A stretch of DNA of 17,442 nucleotides from JBHHYS01 sp046757645 (GCA_046757645.1 JBHHYS010000051.1:1-17442); one strand, 5' to 3'. Numbered from the stretch's first letter, positions 7,650-14,608 are shown. Translations and numbers: made by a program. Notes: generated by a model from the sequence alone, not told the origin.

Positions 7650-7717
7650 TCTTTCGTCCATCGGGAGAATCCAATTTTCAGTTGAGTCCAAATCTGTTTG
7701 GAGGGGGGAATTCTTCT

Positions 7718-8557
7718 ATGGCTGACTATGCACATCCGGAAGTTCTGGTCTCGACCCAGTGGGTAGCGGATCACCTGAAGGATCCCAAGGTGCGCGTCGT
7801 GGAGGTGGACGTGGACACCTCGGCCTACGACCAGGGGCACGTCCCCGGCGCCATCGGCTGGAACTGGCAGACGCAGTTGCAGGACTTGCTGCGGCGGGAC
7901 CTGATCGGCCGCGCGGAGTTCGAGAAGCTGGCTGGGCAGGCGGGCATCTCGGATAACTCCTCGGTCGTGGTCTACGGCGACAACAACAACTGGTTTGCCA
8001 CCTGGGCCTTCTGGCAGTTCAAGTACTACGGCCAGGGGGACGTGCGGGTGATGAACGGGGGGCGCAAGAAGTGGATCGAGGAGAAGCGACCTCTCTCCAC
8101 CGAAGCGCCTACGGCGACCCCCACCACGTACAAGACGAAGAACCCCGACGCTTCCATTCGCGCTCGGCGCGATGAAGTCTTCGGCTTGCTCGGCAAGGGA
8201 ACCCACAACCTGGTCGACGTGCGCTCCCCCGAGGAGTTCACCGGGAAGATCATCGCCCCGCCGGGCTTGCCCGAAACCGCCCAGCGCGCCGGGCACATCC
8301 CGGGAGCGAAAAACATTCCCTGGTCAAAGGCGGTGAACGAGGACGGCACCTTCAAGCCGCTCGACCAGCTCACGCAGCTCTACGGGGGCGCGGGTGTGGA
8401 CGCGAAGAAGCCCACCATCGCTTACTGCCGCATCGGGGAGCGCAGCTCGCACACCTGGTTCGTGCTCTACTACCTGCTGGGCTACCAGCAGGTGAAGAAC
8501 TACGATGGGTCCTGGACCGAGTGGGGCAATCTGATCGAAGCGCCCATCGAGCGCTGA
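7718..8557 (+). CDS. thiosulfate sulfurtransferase (two-domain rhodanese)
   Basis: The 279-residue enzyme moves the sulfane sulfur of thiosulfate to cyanide or another thiol acceptor through a cysteine persulfide. The N-terminal rhodanese domain (about 8-125) is non-catalytic: GDNNNW (87-92) lies where the active loop would be, with no Cys. The C-terminal domain (about 145-277) has LVDVRSPEEF (165-174), AGHIPGAKNIPW (191-202) and the active-site loop CRIGERSSHTW with catalytic Cys237. This loop closely resembles that of the mycobacterial CysA-type sulfurtransferases. ATG 7718 is chosen because GAGGGGGG (7701-7708) lies at good distance and MADYAHPEVLVST is a normal family start. The frame is open further upstream, but only through the hairpin region. 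There is no signal peptide, so it is cytoplasmic. The next gene encodes a carbonic anhydrase related to one beside sulfur-assimilation genes in mycobacteria. Confidence 0.93.
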   Translation: MADYAHPEVLVSTQWVADHLKDPKVRVVEVDVDTSAYDQGHVPGAIGWNWQTQLQDLLRRDLIGRAEFEKLAGQAGISDNSSVVVYGDNNNWFATWAFWQFKYYGQGDVRVMNGGRKKWIEEKRPLSTEAPTATPTTYKTKNPDASIRARRDEVFGLLGKGTHNLVDVRSPEEFTGKIIAPPGLPETAQRAGHIPGAKNIPWSKAVNEDGTFKPLDQLTQLYGGAGVDAKKPTIAYCRIGERSSHTWFVLYYLLGYQQVKNYDGSWTEWGNLIEAPIER

Positions 8558-8771
8558 GGGAGAAGAATCCGGGTGGCTCCGCGGCGGCCACGCGCACGGG
8601 CCACCCAATGGCGGCCAGGGCATTCTCGGTGGGCGGGGCTGGGGCCGTGCTCAGCCCCGACACAAAGGGCCGAGACCCTGGCGGTGGCACCGCCGGGACG
8701 GCGAGAGGGAAAGTGTCCCACGAGAAACTCGAGTCCAACCAGACATCGGGGAGAAACACCGGGGAAAAACC
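8558..8771 (+). other. 214-base hairpin-rich spacer or leader before the carbonic anhydrase gene
   Basis: Four inverted repeats occur in a row: GGGTGGC/GCCACCC (8571-8606), GGGGCTG/CAGCCCC (8635-8658), GGCGGT/ACCGCC (8680-8694) and GGGAC/GTCCC (8695-8719), followed by an unstructured purine-rich stretch to the ATG at 8772. No protein-like frame is present. It could hold a terminator for the sulfurtransferase gene plus a structured 5' leader. I cannot match it to a known riboswitch class, and GC-rich sequence produces hairpins easily. Confidence 0.3.
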
Positions 8772-9272
8772 ATGAGTGTCACTGAAGAGGTTGTCCAAGC
8801 CAACCAGAGCTACGCCCGAGACTTTCGTCTGGGGCATCTTTCACTCCCGCCGGCGCGCCAGTTGGCCGTGGTCGCCTGCATGGACGCCCGGCTGACGCTC
8901 GAGCCTCTGCTGGGTCTGAAAACCGGCGACGCCCACATCATCCGCAACGCTGGCGGCATTGTCACGGAAGACGCCCTGCGCTCCCTCATCATTTCGCATC
9001 ACCTGCTGGGGACGCAGGAGTTCATCATCATCAATCACACCGACTGCGGAATGTTGACATTCAAGGACGAGGAACTGCGTGCCCGGCTCCAACAGCAGAC
9101 GGGAAGGACCACCGGGGCGCCGCTTCACTTCCATGCCTTCAGTAGCCTGGAAGAAAATGTCCGTCAGCAGATCCAGAAGGTAAAGTCCCACCCCTGGATT
9201 CCCGGGGACATTTCCGTCAGGGGCTTCGTTTACGACGTGAAGACCGGCCGGTTGCAGGAGGTTCCCGTCTGA
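8772..9272 (+). CDS. beta-class carbonic anhydrase, short Rv1284-like type
   Basis: The 166-residue enzyme interconverts CO2 and bicarbonate. Zinc ligands are Cys36 in the motif ACMDAR (35-40), His89 and Cys92 in HTDCGM (89-94), and Asp38/Arg40 form the family's catalytic dyad. IIRNAGGIVTEDALRSL (56-72) and RGFVYDVKTGRL (150-161) are also typical. The length and wording along the whole protein closely resemble Mycobacterium tuberculosis Rv1284, from memory. That gene lies next to cysD and cysN, and the upstream gene here is a CysA-like sulfurtransferase, which hints at a sulfur-assimilation setting; this is inference. The ribosome site is weak (CGGGGA about 9 bases upstream). There is no signal peptide. 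The gene ends 55 bases before a convergent neighbour. Confidence 0.93.
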   Translation: MSVTEEVVQANQSYARDFRLGHLSLPPARQLAVVACMDARLTLEPLLGLKTGDAHIIRNAGGIVTEDALRSLIISHHLLGTQEFIIINHTDCGMLTFKDEELRARLQQQTGRTTGAPLHFHAFSSLEENVRQQIQKVKSHPWIPGDISVRGFVYDVKTGRLQEVPV

Positions 9273-9327
9273 GACCCGCTGGAAAGCGCTCAAGTGATCC
9301 GGCGCGGAGGCGGCTAAAGCAACGGCG

Positions 9328-9996
9328 CTAGCGGACCCAGCCCGGGGGAATCCCTTTGCGCCGGGCTTCGCTCTGCAGGTCTCGGATCTGTCGGTGGATT
9401 TCCGCCCGGCGGCGCTCCAGGCGGCGAATGGTGTCCGCGACCTGCACGCCCGGGTTGCTGCCCATGAGGTCGATGGTGTTCGACACCGCCAGCCCCTGAC
9501 CGCCCTGGAGCCGCTGGAGTTGCTGCTCGACCTGGGCTAGTTGGTCGCGGAGCGACTTCGAGCGTTCCTGCCAGTATTCCCGCGTCTCTTCTTTGGGAGG
9601 AAGGGGCTTGGGCTCTTCCTCGCCCGCGGGCTTCCCTTTGGTTTCCTCGGGTGCGGCTTCCTCGGGGGCCGGAGCAGGGCGCGGCGTGCCCACCACGCTG
9701 ACGCCGCCGCGGGTGCGGAGCAGCTCGAGGTCGTCATTCGTCCACACTGTGGGCCGCGGGCGGGTCTTGGCGGGCGGGTTGGCGCGCTCGGTGGCGGCGA
9801 GGTCAACCTCCGCCAGCCCCAGCTCATAGGCGCGGCCGTCGGTGCCGACAAACTCCACCACGCTCCCCGCGACCACGTAGCGAGCCTTGGCCTGGATGCG
9901 CCGCCCGTCCTTCAGCACGATAGTGTAGGCGCTCAGCAGAACCGGCAGCAGCAGGAAGGCTACCCAGGCCAGAAATCCTTTCCGCAGCATACTCAT
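9328..9996 (-). CDS. exported coiled-coil protein of unknown function
   Basis: The 222-residue protein has a signal peptide (about 1-23, MSMLRKGFLAWVAFLLLPVL), then a small beta-rich domain (about 24-70, YTIVLKDGRRIQAKARYVV and a second hairpin ending in a VDL motif). A Pro/Glu/Lys-rich linker spans about 95-140, and a helical, probably coiled-coil segment about 141-215 (YWQERSKSLRDQLAQVEQQL). No enzymatic motif is visible. ATG 9996 is preferred over an upstream in-frame start at 10056: AGGGGA lies eight bases before it and a TATAAT 24 bases before it. It is followed by a convergent carbonic anhydrase gene and lies downstream of the DUF3179 gene, but its own promoter suggests independent expression. 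The N-terminal domain type is common in acidobacterial exported proteins, in my recollection, without assigned function. Confidence 0.8.
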   Translation of the reverse strand: MSMLRKGFLAWVAFLLLPVLLSAYTIVLKDGRRIQAKARYVVAGSVVEFVGTDGRAYELGLAEVDLAATERANPPAKTRPRPTVWTNDDLELLRTRGGVSVVGTPRPAPAPEEAAPEETKGKPAGEEEPKPLPPKEETREYWQERSKSLRDQLAQVEQQLQRLQGGQGLAVSNTIDLMGSNPGVQVADTIRRLERRRAEIHRQIRDLQSEARRKGIPPGWVR

Positions 9997-10020
9997 TTTC
10001 TCATTCCCCTTTTCGCTGCC

Positions 10021-10026
10021 ATTATA
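10021..10026 (-). promoter_or_regulatory. -10 TATAAT for the exported coiled-coil protein gene
   Basis: The complement reads GGCTATAATGG, a perfect -10, 24 bases before the ATG at 9996. This places the transcript start about 17 bases before the codon, with the AGGGGA ribosome site inside the leader. The -35 region (around 10041-10049) is poor. Confidence 0.45.
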
Positions 10027-10103
10027 GCCCAAGTGGAAGCAAACACGAGGACTCAAACTTTATCCGGGCTTCCGGGGGCATGCTTCGCCTGTCAGACTCT
10101 CGG

Positions 10104-11150
10104 CTAGGGTTTTTCCAGGCGGGTGCGGGGGTTATAGGCCACCCAGGCGAACCAGTAGTTGACCATATAGGGCACCGGCCGGAGCTCGTGGCCGACGAGT
10201 TTCCCTTCCAGCGCTTTCCCGGTCAGGCCGGACCACTGGGTGCCGGTCTGGCGGTCGCGCAAGAGGGCCTCTCGGCTGCGCTGGAGGAGTTCAAATTCGA
10301 GCGTTTGCCCGGCCACCCGCCGGTCGAACACCCGGGCGGTGGTGCTGCCGGGGTTGAGGACGACGGCGAGCGGTATGCCACCCAGCTGCGTCTGGTGCAG
10401 CGGCGTGCGCTCCAAGGCTTTTACGGGAATCGCCAGGGACTCCTCCCCTTGGCGCAGGGACACCACCAGCGCCTTGCCCGGCAGCCGCTGGTCGGGGTTT
10501 TGCGTACCGGCGACGCCCATCCGGGTGGGACTGGCAGAATAGTCGGCGTAGGAGGAGCCCTGCACGGCGCGCTCTCTCTTCAGCACCAGCGTATCCGGAT
10601 GCAGGCGCTTCCATTCGCCCCAGGTGGTCTGCACGGTCGGCACCGGCTTGAGCCGCGCCCCCTGCAGTTTCCCGCGCAGCACCGAGCCGTCTATCTGCGT
10701 CCAAAGGGAGCGGGTTTGGCGGTCGTACATGACCAGAGCATCTTTGTAAAGCTTACCGGAGACGCCGAAGGTGAGTTCTTTCCCGTTCACCGTGCGGGTG
10801 TAGACCACACCCGTGTGGGCGAGGGGTCACCAGGTGATGGCAATCGGGCCATAGCCCGGCGTGGAATCATTGACAATCTCGTGGTGGTCGAGTTGCCAGA
10901 GCGAATAGGCCTTGGCCACTTTGCCGTCGAACACCCCGAGCACCGGCTCGTGGTCGCGCATAAACCTGTTTGCTTCGGCCGCGGGGACGAACCCGGGATT
11001 GTTGATAGCGGGAATTTGGTCCGGCGGCAACACGTGCAGAAGCACGCCGTCGCCGAGGCGCTCCTGACGCACCCCGGGCCGCTGCGCGCTCAAGTGGAAG
11101 GCGAGCACCGCGCCCAGGGCCACCCCCAGCAAAACCCGGAAAATCCTCAT
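10104..11150 (-). CDS. DUF3179 domain protein, probable selenoprotein (in-frame TGA at 10827-10829)
   Basis: Two adjacent reading frames, 11150-10827 and 10826-10104, lie in the same frame and together make one 348-residue DUF3179 protein if the TGA at codon 108 is decoded. A signal peptide (1-22, ending AFHLSAQ) is followed by WQLDHHEIVNDSTPGYGPIAITW, then the TGA, then PLAHTGVVYTRTVNGKELTFGVSGK, all in the normal family order. From memory, most relatives have WCPLC or YCPLC here, so the TGA replaces the first Cys; the second Cys is Ala in this protein. A SECIS-like hairpin follows (separate entry). Nothing else in the frame is disrupted, which argues against an old pseudogene. The function of DUF3179 is unknown; a thiol or selenol redox role is inference. 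An AGGAGG lies six bases before the ATG. The gene ends the putative minus-strand operon, 19 bases after a small membrane-protein gene. A recent TGC or TGT to TGA mutation or a sequencing error is the main alternative. Confidence 0.78.
10795..10813 (-). promoter_or_regulatory. candidate bacterial SECIS hairpin downstream of the in-frame TGA
   Basis: On the coding strand CGGGUGU, loop GGUCU and ACACCCG form a perfect 7-bp hairpin. The loop begins 20 nt after the UGA. Bacterial SECIS rules, as I recall them, ask for a stem just inside the coding region, a small apical loop with G among its first two bases, and 16-37 nt between UGA and loop; all are met. The loop also shares GGUC with the E. coli fdhF SECIS. 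There is no obvious bulged U in the upper stem, which is a difference from fdhF. Confidence 0.6.
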
Positions 11151-11169
11151 ACCTTTCCTCCTATCCGCA

Positions 11170-11364
11170 TCACGTTATGTGTCTCTGGCGCAAACGCACC
11201 TGCGCCTTCTTGCCGCCACTCGCGTTTTCCGACTCCAGGATAAGGCGCCGCAGAAGGTAAAACAATCCCTCCGACAACTTGCGCGAAATGACCACCGACA
11301 ATGCCAGCAGAGCCACCAGGGCAACCAGACTCAGGAGGCCCAACCCGGCGACGAGATAGAACAA
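11170..11364 (-). CDS. small membrane protein, unknown
   Basis: This 64-residue frame begins at a TTG preceded by AAGGAG four bases upstream. Residues 1-26 are a strong membrane helix (FYLVAGLGLLSLVALVALL), followed by a basic, amphipathic tail (SRKLSEGLFYLLRRLILESE, then Lys/Arg-rich to the end). The topology would be a single helix with a positively charged cytoplasmic tail. It lies between the VWA gene and the DUF3179 gene, 19 bases before the latter, so it is probably co-transcribed. I recognise no family. The TTG start and short spacing leave some doubt that it is translated. Confidence 0.5.
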   Translation of the reverse strand: MFYLVAGLGLLSLVALVALLALSVVISRKLSEGLFYLLRRLILESENASGGKKAQVRLRQRHIT

Positions 11365-11461
11365 ACCGCTCCTTCCTCAGTTGGTGTCACCAGCCCTGCC
11401 CGGTCGGTGGAGTCGTTCCCGACTCGAATAACCAGGGGTGCAGCGAGTGACGGGAGAGGTG

Positions 11462-12445
11462 TCAGCGGCTGATATTTGTCTCATGGGCCGTCCGCTGTGA
11501 AAGGTCGGCGTAGTAGCCGCGGCGCGCCCGCACCCGGTAGCCTTTCTTCTTTGTGGCAATCTCCACCTGGTGGAAGACCCGGACATCGCTCCGGGGTGGC
11601 ACGAAGCCCAGACTGTACTGGTGGCGGAGTTCGTCGGCGACCTGGGCAAAAAGCTGCGCGAGCTCCTTCGGATCATCCTTGGGGAAGAGTGCCACGCCCC
11701 CGGTGTCGTCGCTCAGGCGCACCAGGTTGCGGCGAGCCCGGCGGTGGCGGCCGGGACCATCCGGTCTGACCCCCAAGGAATAGACCACGACATTGCTCGC
11801 CAGCGCCAGCGCCAGCACCTCGCCCCGGGTGGCCCAGCTAACGGTGTCTTCTCCGTCGGTGACCAGGATCAGGATTTTGCGCCGCTGCCTGGCTTGACTC
11901 AGGTGCTTCTCGATGGCGAGCTGGGCGGCGTCGAACAGCGCAGTGCCTCCTCCGGATTCCAGCGGAGCCAACGCCTGGCTGATGCGCTCCGGCTGGTCGG
12001 TGAACGGCACCAGCAAATGAGGCTGTTTGTCCACGGCGATCAACAGAGCCCGGTCCCGGCCGGGCCGCAGCACTTTGTGGAGGAAATCGGTCGTGGCCCT
12101 TTTCTGGAAGTTGAAGTGGCCCTCCACGCTGGTGCTCTTGTCGAAAACCAGTGCCAGAACCAGCGGGCGGTCGGACTCCTCCGCAAAGTGGGTGATGGGC
12201 TGGGATTGGCCGTTATCAGACACGCTGAACTCTTCTCGATTGAGGTTCTTGATCAGGCGACCCTTGGAGTCCCGCACGGTGAAGAGCAGGTCGACCAGCC
12301 GGGTGTCCACCCGCAGGGTTTCGGCGGTGGCGGCGGAGGCCGGCGACCCCGGCAGTGGAGGTTGCTGCGCGGCCGCCGTGGTGGCCACTCCCAAGATAAC
12401 CGCCAGAGCGTGCCAGCAGAGTTTGTGCCGTCGTGCCTGGGGCAT
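11462..12445 (-). CDS. exported von Willebrand factor A protein, VWFA-related acidobacterial family
   Basis: The 327-residue protein has a signal peptide (1-26, ending ATTAAA). A short beta domain follows (about 45-88, LRVDTRLVDLLFTVRDSKG to NGQSQPITHF), and then a VWA domain (about 95-285). The metal-ion site is complete: DKSTS (D102, S104, S106), the Thr of GGGTALFDA (T168) and TDGED (D197 to D200). The end, QYSLGFVPP and KGYRVRARRGYY, is the signature of the family described as specific to Acidobacteria. Members are thought to bind proteins or surfaces through a divalent metal, but partners are unknown. ATG 12445 is chosen over an upstream in-frame start because GGAAAGAGG precedes it and it gives a normal signal peptide. 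It follows the upstream DUF4410-like gene by 13 bases, a clear operon arrangement. Confidence 0.92.
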   Translation of the reverse strand: MPQARRHKLCWHALAVILGVATTAAAQQPPLPGSPASAATAETLRVDTRLVDLLFTVRDSKGRLIKNLNREEFSVSDNGQSQPITHFAEESDRPLVLALVFDKSTSVEGHFNFQKRATTDFLHKVLRPGRDRALLIAVDKQPHLLVPFTDQPERISQALAPLESGGGTALFDAAQLAIEKHLSQARQRRKILILVTDGEDTVSWATRGEVLALALASNVVVYSLGVRPDGPGRHRRARRNLVRLSDDTGGVALFPKDDPKELAQLFAQVADELRHQYSLGFVPPRSDVRVFHQVEIATKKKGYRVRARRGYYADLSQRTAHETNISR

Positions 12446-12458
12446 AGTTGCCTCTTTC

Positions 12459-13493
12459 CTAGCGGTCGGCGTTGCGCACCCGGCTTTCCACGTGCTGCAC
12501 CAGGTCACCCGCGGTCACCTTCAGGCTCTGATCGCTGCCGCTGCCGCCCGGCAGGCCAAACGAGGAGTCTTCCACCGCGCCGGTTACGTTGCCCCGGGCG
12601 ACCTCTTTGCCGGTCTGCTTGTCGTAAATGGAAAAGCGGACGGTGAAGCGCGAGCCGCCAATGCCCACCCCGAGCATGCGCAGGCCGCGATTGCCCTTGA
12701 GGTAGTCCATCACGGTGCTGATGACCACCAAAGTGCGCCTTTCGGCGGGGGGAGGCGGCGGCTGGATGACTACCAGCGCGTCCTGGGGAGGAATTCCGGT
12801 GAAGTCTTCTTCCGGGTCAGCGCTGGCCGACTGCGGCAGGCTGTTGGGCTGTGAGCCCGGACTCTCTTCGCCCGCCGCTGCGGGTGAGGCGGGGAGCTCG
12901 GCCGGGAGCATCGTCACCGCCTGCAGGGGCAGGCCGGTGGGGTCGGAGAGAAGCCCACTGATACCTGCTTTCGGGTCAAGGCGCGCCAGCAGCAGCGGAG
13001 TGCTCCGCGGCAGCAGGGCAAGCTCTTGCTCCTCGCTGGCTGCCGGGGAGGCGGCGTGCTCAGGCGGAAGCGTTGTCGCCGGCGCGGGTGGCGTCGGCCC
13101 CAGCTCCGCTTCCTCGACGATACCCACCTCATCGAACAGGCCAGTGTTGACAAACAACTGCTGGAGCCACTCGGTGTATTTCTCCATCTTCTCGGGGGGC
13201 ACCGTGTCGGGACCGAGGTCGCTCCCCAGCCGCACAATCTCCACTTTGTCGTACTGGGAGAAATCGCCCCGGAAGGGGATGATGAAGCGCAGGTGGTGGT
13301 ACTTGCCCTTCAGCACGCCACCCCGGCTCATCACCCCGTTTTCTCCCCGGGCGGGACTGGCGGCAGGGAAGGCAGAACCCACGAGCGCTAGCAGCAAGGT
13401 GACGGCGAGCCCGCGGCGGGCAGCCTGCGGACGGTGTCCCGACTTACTGGCGGATCTGCGCGGTTCGCTTCTTTTGTGTGAGCGGTTGTGCAT
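12459..13493 (-). CDS. exported DUF4410-like protein with long Pro/Ala-rich insertion
   Basis: The 344-residue protein has a long basic start (about 1-28) and a hydrophobic core (LAVTLLLALVGSAFPAA), then cleavage near residue 47. Two conserved-looking parts follow: about 60-128 (FSQYDKVEIVRLGSDLG, NTGLFDEVGIVEE) and about 252-308 (RRTLVVISTVMDYLKGNRGL, SRFTVRFSIYDKQTGKEVARG). This is the pattern of DUF4410-type exported proteins, of unknown function. They are separated by about 120 residues of Pro/Ala/Ser/Glu-rich, probably disordered sequence that its upstream paralogue lacks. The ATG lies inside the end of the preceding gene, a 50-base out-of-frame overlap, and has CAGGAG seven bases before it, so translation may be coupled. 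No alternative start exists downstream of the overlap before the signal peptide. The family name is my best match by pattern. Confidence 0.78.
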   Translation of the reverse strand: MHNRSHKRSEPRRSASKSGHRPQAARRGLAVTLLLALVGSAFPAASPARGENGVMSRGGVLKGKYHHLRFIIPFRGDFSQYDKVEIVRLGSDLGPDTVPPEKMEKYTEWLQQLFVNTGLFDEVGIVEEAELGPTPPAPATTLPPEHAASPAASEEQELALLPRSTPLLLARLDPKAGISGLLSDPTGLPLQAVTMLPAELPASPAAAGEESPGSQPNSLPQSASADPEEDFTGIPPQDALVVIQPPPPPAERRTLVVISTVMDYLKGNRGLRMLGVGIGGSRFTVRFSIYDKQTGKEVARGNVTGAVEDSSFGLPGGSGSDQSLKVTAGDLVQHVESRVRNADR

Positions 13494-14136
13494 TGACGTA
13501 CTCCTGGCGTTGCTGGTGGAGGCGCTGGGCCACTTCTTTTGCCACGGCTTTCAGGGCACTGCGATAGGCATCGCCGTGTACTTTGGTGACGTCGACCGAG
13601 ATCTGCTCACGGTAGAGCTCCTCGCCCGTCGCCTTGTCCCGCAGGCGCACTTGTACGATCACGTTGAGCCAACGCAGGCCCATATTGAGGGCCCGCAGGA
13701 CTTCGTGGCCGGGATAAAAATCTTTGATGGCGCCGGTGAGAAGCACCGTTCTCGGGCTCTGCTCCAAGGCCGCTGGCTCCAATCTCTCCTCGCCCCGGGC
13801 CGATTCTGATGCCGAGGAGGGGCTGAGGAGAGCTACCTGGCGAAACAGCTTGCGTTTCTCCAGGTGGCGAGCAATTTCGCCCGCCAGCTCTTCGTCCATG
13901 CGGTAGGGCATCAGCTCCAGAATTTCGTTGTCAAAAGGGACCACCTCGATGCGGTCGTAGGGGGCCAACCCTCCCTCGGGGGTTCCCAGCACGAAGGGGC
14001 GCAGGTTCACCCCCCGGCCAAACTCTTTGTAGACCCGCTTGATGCCGTACTGGATGAAAGGAATCTGAGCGTGGGCGAGCAGGGGCGTCAGCAGCACCAA
14101 GCCGAAGACCAAGCTGAAGCGGGCGAGTCGGAGCAC
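13444..14136 (-). CDS. exported DUF4410-like protein
   Basis: The 230-residue protein starts at GTG 14136, with AAAGGAG eight bases upstream. This start gives a clean signal peptide (VLRLARFSLVFGLVLLTPLL, cleavage after AHA at 23). The longer frame to 14286 adds 50 residues unlike protein. Two conserved-looking blocks are PYDRIEVVPFDNEILELMPY to KLFRQVALL (59-104) and TVLLTGAIKDFYPGHEVLRA to VRLRDKATGEELYREQISVD (130-182). The second has the beta-strand pattern of DUF4410 proteins, in which a lipid- or envelope-associated role is suspected but unproven. It resembles the next gene's product in the same order of blocks, so the two are probably tandem duplicates. A Gln/Arg-rich C-terminus overlaps that gene by 50 bases. 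Confidence 0.83.
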   Translation of the reverse strand: MLRLARFSLVFGLVLLTPLLAHAQIPFIQYGIKRVYKEFGRGVNLRPFVLGTPEGGLAPYDRIEVVPFDNEILELMPYRMDEELAGEIARHLEKRKLFRQVALLSPSSASESARGEERLEPAALEQSPRTVLLTGAIKDFYPGHEVLRALNMGLRWLNVIVQVRLRDKATGEELYREQISVDVTKVHGDAYRSALKAVAKEVAQRLHQQRQEYVNAQPLTQKKRTAQIRQ

Positions 14137-14170
14137 GATGTCAACTCCTTTTCGGGGTGCCGGGGCAGGC

Positions 14171-14359
14171 TCACAGCCAGCGATTGAGCGCCGCGGCTGT
14201 GATGGTCGCGCCGACGAGCAGAAGCCCCGGCCAGAGCGGGCTAGAATCCCCCCACCGGATCGCCCACGCTGGGAAAGCACTATCAACGGGCCGGGGGCTG
14301 CCCCGTGAGCTGGCCGTGCCTTGCACCTCAGGGGGAGAAAGTTGGAGGGAAGCCAGCAC
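14171..14359 (-). CDS. possible small tail-anchored protein
   Basis: This 62-residue frame begins at a GTG three bases after the stop of the preceding tiny gene. It consists of a Pro/Ser-rich hydrophilic segment and a C-terminal membrane helix (WPGLLLVGATITAAALNRWL). There is no clear ribosome site, so translation would depend on re-initiation after the upstream stop. That stop (TAG 14363-14365) is in the same frame, so the two could also be one gene broken by a nonsense codon. I recognise no family, and the evidence for protein coding is composition and position only. Confidence 0.35.
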   Translation of the reverse strand: MLASLQLSPPEVQGTASSRGSPRPVDSAFPAWAIRWGDSSPLWPGLLLVGATITAAALNRWL

Positions 14360-14362
14360 GGT

Positions 14363-14506
14363 CTACCCTCTCTTTCGCGTGGATTCCGGCTCTTTCACGC
14401 CCAGTCCCAGGGGGCCGCGGTCACGACGGGCAGCCACCCCCTGGCGGACGGCGGCGACCACCGCCGCGGTCACAAGCAGTGTTCCCAATAACACAGTAAA
14501 CGTCAT
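14363..14506 (-). CDS. possible tiny membrane protein at the head of the operon
   Basis: A 47-residue frame starts at ATG 14506 with a strong GAAAGGAG whose core AAGGAG ends eight bases upstream. Residues 1-20 form a membrane helix (MTFTVLLGTLLVTAAVVAAV), followed by a basic tail rich in Arg and Gly. The good ribosome site and helix make real translation plausible. It would open the minus-strand run of envelope genes that ends with the DUF3179 gene. No family is recognised. Confidence 0.45.
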   Translation of the reverse strand: MTFTVLLGTLLVTAAVVAAVRQGVAARRDRGPLGLGVKEPESTRKRG

Positions 14507-14578
14507 TTGGTCTGCTCCTTTCGTTTGATTCGATTCCTCGGCGAGCGGGGAGGATTCAACCGGAGGAGAGCCGGGTGA

Positions 14579-14608
14579 TTGACCCCGGTGGCGCCCCCGA
14601 CCTAGGAT
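14579..14608 (+). promoter_or_regulatory. promoter for the 105-residue protein gene
   Basis: TTGACC (14579-14584) and TAGGAT (14603-14608) are separated by 18 bases. The expected transcript start, about seven bases later, coincides with the ATG at 14616, so the message may be leaderless. It also makes the earlier in-frame ATG at 14607, which lies in the -10, an unlikely start. Confidence 0.45.

Noticed and set aside
8558..8771. Possible SAM or other known riboswitch between the sulfurtransferase and carbonic anhydrase genes
   Set aside because: No signature sequence of a known class could be found; the hairpins alone are not enough in GC-rich DNA.
10080..11243. 387-codon + strand frame spanning the DUF3179 gene, which could suggest that the minus-strand gene is false
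   Set aside because: Its product has no recognisable motif, whereas both minus-strand pieces match DUF3179 in order and have a signal peptide and a strong ribosome site.
11570..13809. Long + strand frames opposite the VWA and DUF4410-like genes
   Set aside because: These are shadows of real minus-strand genes; the products are low-complexity and begin without ribosome sites.
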